A stretch of DNA of 64,000 nucleotides from Crambe crambe (GCA_963924555.1 OZ004585.1:5779488-5843487); one strand, 5' to 3'. Shown: positions 48,601 through 57,485, numbered from the stretch's first letter. Translations and numbers: made by a program. Notes: generated by a model not told the origin, from the sequence alone.

Positions 48601-51600
48601 GATGGTTTTGTACATGTAGTTACCGTCAAAACAAGCAACGGATCGTACAAACGACCTATAACCAAGGTTGCGCTACTCCTACCTACAGAGGACTGAATTA
48701 AAGATTTTTCTTTCTCCATTTAATCATTTTCAAGACAATCTAGTCTTGGCCAGCGATTTATGTTGATGTGAACCTTCACATTCTGCATTCTTTTGATTCT
48801 CGCTTAATCTACACACCCTTGATTCATAAACACCCACGTTCATCCCTTGTGTGATCTCACTTCTAAAAAATCTCACTTTTATGTAGGGATGACCTAAGCC
48901 TGTATTTTCTCAGAATCGAGTAAGTTATAGCTGATATAATACGACTGCTGACTCTGTAAGTTTTTTATGTGCATTCTCGAGAATTTTGGAGGAAAGACTC
49001 AACATGGAAGAACAATAGAACTGCTGTAGCTACTTTTTCATGTTCTTTTTCTTTGTAATGGCATGCACTAAAGTTAGGCTATGCTATGGCTACGTGTATT
49101 CCATGTGAATACACAAACTTCTTTATACTCAGTCTGCTTTCTTAAGTACAGTTGACTACTATGAAGACATTAAAACATCATGCATATGTGCATAATTAAT
49201 AGTTGCCACGATATCATCACCTGAATCTCACATTGCCACTACAGTACCACTAAGATAGAACTATGACTGATTTGATTGATTTGATTTGGAGGTGTTGATT
49301 TATTCTGTAGTATACACTTGAAGATCAAATGTTGGAATGAATTTTGAAGATGGCACAGTGCCTAAATGCTAGTACCTACAATCCACTTCAACATAATTAA
49401 CTGTAGCATCATAGTTTCATAACGACTATGAATATCACACTTACCTATGGTAGTACTCCTTTCCTGTCGAGGATGTACAATCAATGTAACAGTAGCATTA
49501 TTCATCTGCAGATTTTGTTCTGCTATACAACTAATAGCGTAGGTTTTCTTCTTCATTATAACAGAATGAACCTCACCAGTCTTGATCTCCAAGGTAGTGT
49601 TTATGATGAAGCTATTGCTATTCATACTTTGAGTTTCATTTATAGAAATCCCATTCTGTTCACAGCTATCAGGACCACAAGATGATCCGTTAAATATCCA
49701 TCTCAAAATGATATTACTTCCCATAGCATTGCACTGAAATGTAGCTGTGTCACCATTTGTTGTATTGTGAGTTGATGGAAACACTGATATTTCACTCCTC
49801 TCTGAAATAATATGTGCTGATTATAGCTACTTGGAGCCATAATTATACATTCCTTATTCCTATGTTTTACTGCTATGCGTTATGGCTTCATTCATCATCA
49901 TAGCTATACAGCTAGGTGTAAGAAGCTACCTAGCTATTAAACTTGAACCCAGCCTCTTTCCTTTATTTTTGGGATGGGGGAAAGGTATTCACTGTTTGTG
50001 TATGCGCCTTTTTTGAATTATAATCGCGAGTGAAGCAAGCATCTGTACAAACTGGATAGTATAGCAATATAATTATAACTAATTAGCTATATATTTAATT
50101 ATTGCTCTTTAAAATGAGACAATTTGATTAGTCCATGTGACATGTGCTCATATTACATGTCTGCGCATGTGCATAAATTATTGCTACGGTTTTAGTTCTT
50201 GTCTTAAGGCTTATTAAGTAGATTGTAGGTGCTTGGCTTATCTAAGTGCTAGTGGTAAGCACTTACAGCTTTCTATGTATGGAGCTTCCCGGTTGGAACC
50301 ACCAATTACATGACTCTTGCATGTCTCTGACATGATCCTTGTCTCTGACAGCACTGGAGCCTAGCTATCAGCTACTTGAATTGCTCACTTGCTCACTGTC
50401 AAATGCTGCACATTGCTATAATAGTACAGTGTAATGGTTTTCCGCACCTCATTTATCCAAGAACCTCGTTTATCCGGATTTGGAAATACAGATTTTAAAA
50501 ATGGTTTGAGAATTTTTTTTGAGATTGCTTTGCACAGGCACATAATTAGCAACTACATAACAAGTATCTTCACTGTTCTAGGCTGTTAGTACTAGCCCAT
50601 AATACAACACAGCATAACCACAACACTATAATTATTAATGCATTTCACTTATCTGGACTAATTCACTTATCTGGCAGCCTGGAAGAAAAGTTTGGACAAA
50701 GGTGTCCTGATAACCGAGGTTCGACTGTAGTTGTAGAGGCTCTATGCTTATCTAGGTGTTTTGTTACATATCTTAACAGTTGAAGCACTATAATTATTCT
50801 CTTTTTAGTTAACTCATTTTAGATAGCTATAGAATAAAGCACCCTTCAGTCCATGGAATACCATGATTTATTACACCCTCAGTGGGGAATCTCAGTCTGT
50901 GGCCTCAGGAAATAATTATTGCCTACCTCGTGTGTAATACATCATGGTATTCCATAGTGAAGGGTGCAATTATTAAATACAATATATATCAAGCCCCGAG
51001 GGTAAAATACTGCGCATGCGCGAAATAGCTAACTTTTAGCAAATAATGGAAAGTGAAGCTGCTCCAAAACTGAGCAGCAAGAAAGAGCAATGTTAGACCG
51101 AAGGATAGAGGCAGAAGCTCTGAATCAGCGGAACAGAGATGGTCAAGGCTTGATAAAAGAAATGAGAGGGATAGGGCTTATAGACTCTATGAGAAGAGGG
51201 CATGCAACTCTTAATGCAACATTTAAAGTTGTTGCTTCGCTCGCCCTTATTATATTATGATTAATAAACGCTCATGCGATGATAAGTTTTGATGAGAAGT
51301 GCTAGCAATCTGTCTAGAATGTTTAGATCCTCCAGGACATAACAAGGGGTTCAGGAGCACAGAAGAGAAGGCTATCTGACCTGGCTGATGAAGCGAGATA
51401 GTACTGGCCACAGCATCATTTGTCGATCATCAGAGCAACTAGTGGAGAGGCAACCAGTACTGCACTATGCTTCACCAGCATCACCATGAAGGGGAGATTC
51501 TGGTAACAGATCTTTCTATAACCAGTTTGGTAGAAAAAAAAACATCCTTCCCATCATAGACTGCTTTGACAGCTACGTATACGTTGTTCCTTATTCAAGT

Positions 51601-51805
51601 TTCTCCAAGGAGAAACAAAGAGCAGCTGCTAAAAAAGAAACGAAGGAGCATGGAGTAAAACTATCGATAGCATGCAACATTGCTGTAATAGTACTGGTTG
51701 ATCGCGTAGTGGAAATATCCGAGTTAATATCCTGATTCCCAGATTTCTGAGAAAAAATTTGTGCATGCGCAAACAGTGGATACCAGGCTCTCTTCCCCCC
51801 TCCCC

Positions 51806-51836
<31 letters not shown>

Positions 51837-52222
51837 GTCAAATCTACCTAGCTTGTACTATCATAACTAGTATAGTTGTGTACCTAGTATAAGAAATTCC
51901 ATAAGTGGTCCCACAATTATTGTATCCAATGGACAGCGTTGAGGATCAGAGCAACGTTGCATTATTACTTTACATCGAAATACCATCTGATCAGTGCAGT
52001 TCGATATCAATACAGAAAGGGTTCTGTTATCTTGAGAGAGTATGTATCTTCTTGACTCTGAATCATTCATTATTTGCATTGGAGTTGAGTCCACAAGTTG
52101 CTCCCACATTATAATGTATGAACTGCGTACAGTAGGCAGTGGTATGGGGCACATTAACATTGCATATGTATCATCACAGAATGCACCAGTAATGGTATTA
52201 TGATTAGATACTGTTGGGATAG
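36631..52222 (-). CDS. Ig1-Ig2-stalk-TM receptor with tyrosine-rich, ITIM-like tail (5' exon not found)
   Basis: Minus-strand exons, 5' to 3': 52222-51884 (Ig1, homologous to the RTK Ig1: [18 protein letters not shown]), 49801-49445 (Ig2: SCEQNGISIN, SCIAEQN), 44259-44197 and 44035-43991 (short Thr/Pro stalk exons, tandem duplicates), 43663-43573 (TM: GIGIGGALLAVILLSG, then basic KKR), and 36865-36631 (77-residue cytoplasmic tail, then stop). Junctions are phase 1 up to the TM exon and phase 2 into the tail, all with GT-AG sites. The tail has six tyrosines, including VIYEEI (fits ITIM V/I-x-Y-x-x-I; pYEEI is also the classic Src-family SH2 ligand), DYEDI and SYLDV. No kinase is present. The signal-peptide exon is not recognised upstream. 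Introns hold a gypsy element, a BEL/Pao remnant and a DNA transposon. The tail exon assignment rests on phase match and position. Confidence 0.65.
36974..37818. mobile_element. 845-bp DNA transposon with 27-bp TIRs
   Basis: Left end 36974-37000 and right end 37792-37818 are inverted with 26 of 27 matches (GTAGCGTAAGCCGC, then T or C, then GATTATCGACCA). On the minus strand the interior carries an open segment near 37710-37610 starting MAALKNIWEKLTSSREKTG and followed by a consensus GTAAGT donor. It is conserved in partial copies at 9819-9990 and 12994-13480. It is not a recognisable transposase. The element lies in the last intron of the minus-strand receptor. Confidence 0.8.
38031..38361 (-). 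repeat. 3' LTR of the gypsy element
   Basis: 331 bp, TG...CA bounded on the element strand (TGTAATGG to CCTCTACA). It carries a TATA-like TTTTGTATAAATAG on the minus strand. Sequence identical by eye to 42886-43216. Confidence 0.95.
38362..38379 (-). promoter_or_regulatory. Polypurine tract of the gypsy element
   Basis: On the minus strand TGGAAAAGGAGGGGGAAA lies directly against the 3' LTR, the expected plus-strand primer for reverse transcription. Confidence 0.9.
38402..42850 (-). CDS. Gag-protease-integrase-RT-RNase H polyprotein of the gypsy element
   Basis: One 1,482-residue ORF. Domains by approximate residue: gag capsid-like 90-250; two CCHC zinc knuckles (CHACGREGHLARNC 279-292 and CYNCGKTGHIATNC 327-340); aspartic protease with DTG at 372-374; integrase with HHCC zinc finger (H643, H650, C680, C683), catalytic D712, D771, E807 (D-x35-E) and a GPY module near 945; then RT with YIDD at 1215-1218; then RNase H with D1366, E1408 and D1433, ending NADALSRSP. 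In ordinary Ty3/gypsy elements integrase follows RNase H. Here it precedes RT, the order described for the Gmr1 group and for Ty1/copia, while the RT and RNase H motifs are of gypsy type. There is no chromodomain after GPY. All catalytic residues are intact and no frameshift separates gag from pol. Confidence 0.97.
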   Translation of the reverse strand: MKIGHTYMTTRSGLTYRRASPENISMTESESVDTASSAGDMVKVLMADRERREEQMQRLMDLLEASVGRDRTAPPAAAPTTVTVTEKVKVAKLTDQDDIEAYLTTFERLMEAYSVERRKWACQLAPQLSGRAQKAYAALPSAEANDYEQLKKAILKRYDINEETYRQRFRSTRKKSDESHRELVVRLQDLRQKWMQKYSTVEQIGDVIVMEQFLNSLTPDLRVWIRERKPETTSEAGELADQYEQARKSTLGVGSGNSKEGVQRRDHKKDTTRSETRRCHACGREGHLARNCSIRRDGESHPKENRLKEPVIPVITKKEKGDRVVKCYNCGKTGHIATNCPSNALFCSNSAEDWSTQSGVIEGTAVPDIVLDTGCSRTMVRQDLVAEEKLLEGEAVTIRCAHGDMDLYPLAKVEMELNGTRIETIAAVSDHLHVSALLGTDVPELIQLLGTAAKNSNIGKIEEAMVITRAQARRKEDEEATQRSKEEESGVQANPLIEQTREEITDCPDQPSVGSGVEMLGSNLSDDLFHPGRSREKKTRREKRQERHKHGLVRAKDQPRRQASLNNPDKVTKDDLQRMQKEDPTLAVVREMANETTTPQVNSFYWEDGLMYRKWQPRGQEKEEVDQIILPKECRQKVLELAHAIPLAGHLGKKKTTERITRRFYWPTLHRDIADYCRSCETCQKFRRQQPPQAPMIPLPIVDEPFARIAMDIVGPLPRSRAGNRYVLVICDYATRYPEAVALKSIDAENVAEELVKLFSRVGIPREILTDQGSNFTSKLLAEMYRLLHIKALRTSPYHLQCDGLVERFNKTLKEMLRKTAKEEGKDWDKLLPYILFAYREVPQESTGFSPFELLYGREVRGPLDVLKETWETPEKSDENVLSYITMMREKLQSMMDHVQDNLRVANHNQKTWYDKNSRQRTFQQGDQVLVLLPTSSSKLLAQWQGPYEIIKPVGKVNYQVQMHDRRKKTRILHVNMLRRWHTPSSPNYLTKEIHHGNSEEMADDIPSWNDDKEEGRPKLGEQLQESQKEELSELLLKFKLGFGVQPGYTDLAEHKIETGDAKPVRLPPYRLPQAYQEMVRKELTEMLECGIIEPSTSSWASPIVPVKKKDNTIRLCVDYRRLNSVSTMDAYPMPRVDDMIDQIGGAKFISTLDLTKGYWQVPVAEKDREKTAFSTPFGLFQFTRMPFGLQGAPATFQRMVDRLLNGLGDFANAYIDDVIIYSKTWKEHLNHLEIVLDRLVQAGLKAKPTKCQLGMAECVYLGHVIGGGKVQPERAKIQAISDFTPPTTKKGVRSFLGITGYYRKFIPHYATIATPLTDLTRKSQPNKVVWTPDCAESFQKLKNALCSVPILQSPNFDEKFILQTDASDRGIGAVLSQLDEDGMDHPVSYFSRKLLPREEKYATIEKECLAIKLGIHAFRTYLTGRYFSIQTDHRALEWLDRIKDSNARLTRWSLFLQSYNFHIEYRPGKRNANADALSRSP
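42866..42883 (-). promoter_or_regulatory. tRNA-Leu-type primer binding site
   Basis: Two bases inside the 5' LTR, the minus strand reads TGGTGGCAGCGGTGGGAT. It is complementary to a tRNA 3' end ATCCCACCGCTGCCACCA. From memory this matches metazoan tRNA-Leu (AAG/UAG type) for 18 bases, then diverges by one. Confidence 0.8.
42886..43216 (-). repeat. 5' LTR of the gypsy element
   Basis: 331 bp, identical by eye to 38031-38361 and followed by the target duplication CATGT at 43217-43221. Confidence 0.95.
43985..44345 (-). repeat. Tandem duplication of a receptor stalk exon with its flanks
   Basis: The segments around 43985-44125 and 44190-44340 align in order: exon sequence ending in a GCAG|GT donor, the CAACTCAACCATT core, the CTTCAAG acceptor, then GGTTGGGGGACACTCA and a C-rich run. 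The unit is about 210-230 bp. It gave the minus-strand receptor two stalk exons (44259-44197 and 44035-43991). A poly-C run at 44125-44144 may affect assembly. Confidence 0.8.
44755..44900. mobile_element. One end of a MULE-like MITE
   Basis: TTAGTCTGGCATAGCGGCAA, GGAAAGGGTCTGGGGACATT, AGCATCAATGACTTGTG and CACCAATCAGAT match in order the terminal and subterminal sequence of the 16981-17500 element. A second end-like block lies at 45305-45385 (GTAGCCAGACCC, TTTTCTTGGGGGTGGGGG, AAAGGGTCTGGT). Confidence 0.6.
45586..45730 (+). repeat. Two-copy tandem repeat, ~91-bp period
   Basis: CAGCTGTCTGTGACATCAAC, TGCTGA[T/C]TTGCACTCTC and CC[T/C]AAGCGCTGTC occur at 45586 and again at 45677 with few differences. 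Confidence 0.8.
46490..46609 (+). pseudogene. Short cysteine-containing ORF, possible mobile-element fragment
   Basis: ATG at 46494 opens a 38-codon frame with DWTLCVICQKKSSEDLRC, then stops. A W-x-x-C-x-x-C ... L-x-C pattern of this kind occurs at the N-terminus of some invertebrate repetitive proteins, but I cannot name the family. It lies just upstream of the BEL/Pao pol remnant. Confidence 0.3.
46640..48695 (+). pseudogene. BEL/Pao pol remnant: A17/RNase H-side region, integrase, DUF5641
   Basis: 46679-46975 encodes the BEL/Pao signature TFDVLGWFSPTIKAKILLQQ and a later HGFCDASENAYAGV (RNase H start). About 47030-47070 has CDNPADCASR. 47755-48000 encodes integrase core residues VGVDYVGPVY and VNAVHLELVSDLTT. 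48060-48450 has the integrase C-terminal region, with HFGVLWEAAVKSMK and VEACLNSR. 48514-48696 is the C-terminal DUF5641 module. Frame changes and stops separate every block, so it cannot be translated as one protein. Confidence 0.85.
49925..49995. mobile_element. Short MULE-like end fragment
   Basis: AACCCAGCCTCTTTCCTTTA and TTTTTGGGATGGGGGAAAGG resemble the terminal G-rich block of the 16981-17500 family. Only a fragment remains, upstream (on the minus strand) of the receptor Ig2 exon. Confidence 0.35.
50427..50727. mobile_element. Pogo-like MITE, one end diverged
   Basis: The right end, inverted, reads CAGTCGAACCTCGGTTATC and is followed by TA. The left side has CAGTG and a nearby GAACCTCGTTTATCCGG. 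It has TA flanks on both sides and is non-coding. Confidence 0.4.
50838..50972. mobile_element. Small foldback MITE
   Basis: GCACCCTTCAGTCCATGGAA and TACCATGATTTATTACAC at 50840-50880 are inverted at 50930-50970 (TACCATGATGTATTACAC inverted, GCACCCTTCACTATGGAA inverted), with a loop of about 50 bases. Confidence 0.7.
51795..51838 (+). repeat. Poly-C then poly-A tract
   Basis: About 30 C with one T interruption, then about 10 A, immediately downstream (on the minus strand) of the receptor Ig1 exon. Length is likely unreliable. Confidence 0.9.
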
Positions 52223-53760
52223 CTGCATATAAGGGATAAAACATGTGAAATGAAAAAGAATGTAGGGATTACCATTGCTCAAAAAAGTAAGGAAACATGG
52301 GTAGGGAGTGAAAATTGATCTTTGTTCCGTATATCCATACATATACGTCGGGTAGCTTCAGATTATAGTGTACGTATAACTAGGGCAATGTACAACATTT
52401 GAGTCACAGCGAGCGAGCGAGCAAGTATTCCTATAGGCTTTTGTGCAGATAGCTATTCTTATTTTTACTTTCAACTCCTTAGAAGATTTTGATGTGAGTT
52501 TATATGTAAATGGCAGGCTACTGCATGCATAGAAAACTGCAATTTTTACCTCAAAGCACTTAGATCAGCCTAGTGCCTACAAGAAGCCTCTCGTGCCTGC
52601 TGCCCAAAAGGCTGTAGAGATGATGAGCTGATAGTTCATTTGTGCTTTGCTGTTGAGTTATGTAAGTGGCAGGCAGTTGCATGCTATGTAGTTACCACAA
52701 AGCACTTAGATATGTCTATTTCCTACAATCCACTTAGATAAGCCTAGCCATACTATCCACCGTGCTATAAACAAAGCGATGTACATGTGCATAAATGCAC
52801 GCGAAGGGCGCTACTATTGCATGACACGTACGTACGCCTGGGGCATTTTGGAGTGTAGACCTAGATCATGTTCCGCACGGATGCTGAACTTCTGCCCCAT
52901 TACGTAACTGGACCACTCCTACTTGCCCGGTTGTAAAATGCATGCTCTCAACTCGTGCGCCTACGTTGCACGTTGTGCATCACTCCTGCAGCTGCATCAT
53001 CATGGAGGGCCTGCATGCACCCTGAAAACGCAAAAAAGAAAAGAAATGCTTTGGTTATTATGAAAGGAATCCTAGTAAATTATATGAAGGGTCCATGGAG
53101 GTAAAAAGATAGAAACTTCAGTTATAGAGTGAAGATTAACAAACTTCAATTGTTGGATTTGCTTGAAGCTGGTCTCAGAGACATCTTAGTGGTGAGAGTA
53201 AAAAAGTAAGGCAAAGATGCAGTTATGATTCAGCCCTAATTTCTATATTCATGGAATTGACAGTCTTCATGCTGGTCTGCAAGAAGACGTATGCAAGGTT
53301 TTTGACCCAAAAGGTATGACTGTGAAGCAAATATAAACGTACAAGGTATAAGCAGGTATAGTTGGCGAGCGAAGTGAGCCACTCTCTGGTCATGTCAACA
53401 GGAGCTCGAGATATATATATATATACGTACGTCAAAAAATTATCATTGCACATGCGCTGAATCAATTGCTAAGCGACAACAAAGACTCGTGTTAATGTTG
53501 ATTAGCAAAACTAATCTTGTGAATTTGACGATTAGCTACTATAGTATGGAGCCACCAAAAAGAAAAAAAAGAGACAGAGAAAGAGATAAGAACTAGGCTG
53601 GACGAAAGAAATGCATGTGCCCCTCCCACTGCATGTCACACCCAATAATTTACAAATATGTGCATGAGGACATAACTTCACATTATCAACATCGCTTCGC
53701 TCGCCCAACAACGCTTTATAAGCGATTCCTAGTTAACTTAATTAAAGGAAGCTAGCTAGG
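52223..53760. other. Region upstream of the minus-strand receptor; no signal exon found
   Basis: A diverged half of the 'GATGTAGGGATGACC' foldback family occupies about 52250-52390. I searched the minus strand for an exon like 1925-2228 (EDFMFAG then GT donor) and for a hydrophobic leader with a phase-1 donor, without success. The remainder is AT-rich and featureless. Confidence 0.4.
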
Positions 53761-53882
53761 GTAAGGTGGGGCAATCATGAGGGTGGGGCGATTCTGACAC
53801 GATAAAAAAAAAAATATATATATATATATATTCCAGTCGGCCTAGATGACAGAATTGCCCCACCCTCATAATTGACCTTATA
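53761..53882. mobile_element. Small foldback MITE with (AT)n centre
   Basis: TAAGGTGGGGCAATCATGAG and GGTGGGGCGATTCTG at the left are inverted at the right (GAATTGCCCCACCCTCATAA). An A-run and (AT)n microsatellite lie between. Confidence 0.75.
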
Positions 53883-53954
53883 CGTATTCTTCTGTAGGTG
53901 ATAAAAAAAGTTCACAAGATGGCTTGATTAACAGGATAACTTGTACAATAGTGC

Positions 53955-54345
53955 AACTGACCTGTTGCATAACAGGGCAGCTGAAGCCCGTTATCCAATA
54001 GGGGAAATGTGATTGGCAGCTAACTAAATAACGGGACAGCCGACCTGTATAGGCCAGGATAGCTAGCTATAGTCTCGCAAGCCAGACCCGTTCTGGCTCG
54101 CGAGACTAAAGGGTAGGTTGCACAACAGGGTAGCTGACCCGTTGCACAACAGGGCTGCTGACCAGTTGCACAATAGGGCAGCTGACCCGTTGCATAACAG
54201 GCAGGGCAGCTGAAGCCACGTTACCAGATGTGATTGAGGTGACAGGCAGCAAACTAAATAACGGGACAGCCAACCCGTATAGGCCAGGGTACTCGCAAGC
54301 CAGACCCGTTCTGGCTCGCGAGACTACAGGGTAGCGACCCATTGT
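53955..54345 (+). repeat. Tandem duplication (~220 bp) with internal palindrome and 'GACCCGTTG' short repeats
   Basis: AACTAAATAACGGGACAGCC, CCGTATAGGCCAGG and a palindrome TCTCGCAAGCCAGAC, loop, GTCTGGCTCGCGAGA-type (54070-54104 and 54293-54327) occur twice. Between them, short units such as GGGCAGCTGACCCGTTGCA are repeated several times. Confidence 0.8.
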
Positions 54346-54964
54346 GCAACTGACCAGGCCAGCTGGCCCGTTGTGCATAGTTCAGCAACAGGGCATCCAG
54401 TTACGTGGCATAATTATTGCGTTCAGCAACGGGGCATCCGGTTATGTAACGGGCGTCCCGTTACGTAACGGGACAAATTCAGCATTGGGGCTGAACATAT
54501 ATATATATATATATATATATTTAAAATTTCAATGAGTCATGACTTGAGAGTCAGCTCGCTCGCTGCAATAATGTAGGGATTGTTGGCTAGATAGCTATAC
54601 AGCACAAAGATCGATCCCATTTCTACCTACTTTTTAAAAAAAAATTGAGGAATGGTCATCTTTTCATTTCACAGAAATGTTTTTTCCCTTACATGTTTCT
54701 GGTCTTTTTTTTTCTCTTTCTCTCTTATGTATAGAGTTCATTCTTTTATGTGTATGCAGGGACAGAAGTTTCTTGAGATGCATACAATCCACATAGATAA
54801 GCCTAGCCCCTCTATGATAAAAGGCTGTAGAAAACAATCTAGCTTGATTACAAGTGGAGCATGCGCATTATGACACATATATGTGATATCAGAGAGTGCG
54901 GTAGCACTCACATGTGTGCATCGGGCATTCCGGAGTGTAGACCTATATACATATTTATTATATC

Positions 54965-55270
54965 AGAGAGTGCGGTAGCACTCTCTATGTAGGGTTAGTA
55001 CAGAATGGGCGGGCTTCTCTCATTAGAACAATACAAACTGGACTCTCTGTATCTCTTCTATTCTTGCTACAGGCTCAAATTAACTTCTTACATCTGGAAA
55101 ACACTGCAGAAGATGATGATATGTCCGCTCAAACTCCTCCAGAACAGCATCAACAATTGGCACCAGCCGCCGTCTAAATCTATGAATCGTTCATCATTAT
55201 CATAATCAGATTCATCTTCTTTGACGGCTGTAACACATACGATATCAACTTGTGCAGTTATTATCATCGT
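54965..55270 (+). repeat. Second copy of the hairpin-started dispersed repeat
   Basis: It starts with the intact terminal hairpin at 54965-54986 and is collinear with 15152-15360 through the ACTCCTCCAGAACAGC segment. Another partial hairpin (arm ending in CACTCA) lies just upstream at 54891-54910. Confidence 0.75.
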
Positions 55271-55689
55271 TATCCACACGGTTTTCCTCCGAAATAATCA
55301 GTCATATCGAACGACTTTTCATTAAAAACGATATGCTGTCAGCCATTTTGAAATTAATGACGTCATTTGTCACGTGCGAGCGTCTGTCAAGATCACATGC
55401 ATGTACGCGCGTGCCAACCACTACCTACCTAGCTAGCTATCTCTAAATATAAACAAGTGAAAGGAAAAAAATTTATGCTAAATAAAAAGGCCATGTAGGG
55501 TTAGGTTAGTCTGTACTTTTACCTATAGCAGTTTCTGTGAACAAACATCAAAATTATGCTACCTCCAATTATAATCCCCACATCACTGCCTAAACCAAAC
55601 AGAACTTTTACACTGACAGCCACAATCGATCCCATAGAAAAGCAAGGGGTAGGCTCCAAAAAGCGGATGATTTTAGAAACGCAAGTTCA

Positions 55690-55835
55690 TGGCTATATCA
55701 CATGATGGATCCAAGCGATCTTATTGGCACGTTGTTATTCACGCGCGACACAAGTCATTATTGCTAGAGTCACCAGACCCTTTCTCCTTCCCCCGCCCCC
55801 AAGAAAAGAAAGGGTCGGCTATGCCAGACTATCGC
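55690..55835. mobile_element. Right half of a MULE-like MITE
   Basis: GCGACACAAGTCATTATTGC, TAGAGTCACCAGACCCTTTC, TCCTTCCCCCGCCCCCAAGA and GGGTCGGCTATGCCAGACTA match in order the right end of the 16981-17500 element. The left end is not identified. Confidence 0.65.
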
Positions 55836-56930
55836 ATGTGTTGCAAGGTAAAGATCGTCAACATGGAGACAGTAGTGCAATTACCGATGATAGTAAAACT
55901 GACTAGATACTACATAATGCCTGTACACACTGCTGCTTAGCAGAGTCTCATCTCTGTCTGCAATCAACTACTAGCTACTTGTACGTGTTCTTAAACTGTA
56001 TGGAAAAGATCGTCAACATGGAGACGGTAGTATAATTTCTGACCTGATGCGCAGTCCAAAACGAAGTAGAGTTAGGCGCTTTAAGTAAGAAGAGCGAAGT
56101 TGCTTTACAGATCCGTGATGGCAATGAAGCGCTGAGGTACTCAGGGAAGAAACGCGCTTTGATTATTAATTATTTATTTATTAAGAGTTGACCACACACC
56201 AAGTAGAAAAAAAAAATAACAAGAGTTAACTTCATATTTACAATGTATGCTCTTTTTTTTATATTACAGATGTGTCAAGCTGTCAAGGCAATAATTATTT
56301 TGATCAATAAAAATATTATTTTGCTAGTAAGCAAACAGGTGAAAAGTCAGGAAGCACAACTCTACTCTCTCACTAATGTCCCAAGTCACAGATTATTGAA
56401 GCTGGAAGGCCATAACCTGATAAAAGATAGGAAATATTTCCATATGAAGCTGAAAGGCCATAACCTGATACATTTCCATAATACAAGCAGTTGATTATGA
56501 CCTAGCTGCTTTATATCAGCTATTAATACGGATGATAGTTAAAGCTGATTAGATACTCACCTGAACAACATTATAATGCCTGCTAATTCATACTGCTTAG
56601 CAGAGTCTCGTCTCTGTTTGCAATCAAGGCTTGCCGCTACAGAGAACTCCGCTTGCACATGTTCTTAAATTATATGGTAAAGATCGTCAACATGGAGACG
56701 GTAGTACAATTTCTGACCTGATGCGCAGTCCAAAACGAAGTAGAGTTAGGTGCTCTAAGTTAATATAATAGCATGAAGAAGGACAAAGTTGCTTTAGAGA
56801 TCTGTGATGGCAGCAAAGTGCTGAGGTATTCAGGGAAGAAACACGCTTTGATTATTAAACTCTAGATTATTTATTTATCAGAGAGTGTGGTAGCACTCTC
56901 TATGTAGGCTGACACGTAAAGCACCCACGC

Positions 56931-56953
56931 TCATTAATAATAATAAAAATAAC

Positions 56954-57010
<57 letters not shown>

Positions 57011-57011
57011 C
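56931..57011 (+). repeat. (TAA)n microsatellite
   Basis: More than 20 TAA/ATA units with minor interruptions at the 5' end, just inside a terminal hairpin copy at 56880-56901. Confidence 0.95.
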
Positions 57012-57485
57012 TTCTTGACAGCCATAACTCCCGACTGCTTCATCCTATATCTACGAATTAAAGTAAACCTCAAGTCCTAACTGTCAATTGCCGTCCGAGT
57101 GCCTTCGTGGACGCTTGACAGCCACAACTCCCGACTGCTTAATCCTATATCTACAATCTCGGTACCATCTTGAAGCTCTACACCTCAGGTAAGGAATGGT
57201 ATTGTTCAAATTGAAGTACAGCTCAAGTCCTAACTGTCAATTACCATTCGAGTGCCTTCGTGAATGACTCAAAATTCTCGAACGCTTCATAGACAGCACA
57301 GTTAGTTTATACACTTCGTAGACAACATTTTGTTGACTACATTAAATCGCTAAAAAACTTCATGGACACAGTCTATACACTGAGAAAAAGCTGTCTTGCT
57401 GAGTCGTGGTAAGATTATTTGGTAAAGGGTCATTCTTGACATCCTTAGCCACGCCCCTTGAAAAAAGTGTGCAAACAAGTGACAT

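Larger units (their letters stand above)
44391..48862 (+). mobile_element. Decayed BEL/Pao LTR retrotransposon with candidate LTR remnants
   Basis: A sequence of about 80 bases recurs in direct orientation at 44391-44473 and 48766-48858 (ACCTTCACATTC, AATCTACACACCCTTGATTC, CCCACGTTCATCCCTTGTGT and GATCTCA). The second copy starts about 70 bases after the pol remnant, where a 3' LTR should be. Gag, protease and RT core are missing, and foreign repeats sit between 44755 and 46400. It lies antisense in the Ig2-stalk intron of the minus-strand receptor. LTR limits are approximate. Confidence 0.65.

Noticed and set aside
44391-48858. Candidate CRISPR-like or satellite interpretation of the direct repeats
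   Set aside because: There are only two copies, 4.4 kb apart, bracketing BEL/Pao pol. LTR remnants are the simpler reading.
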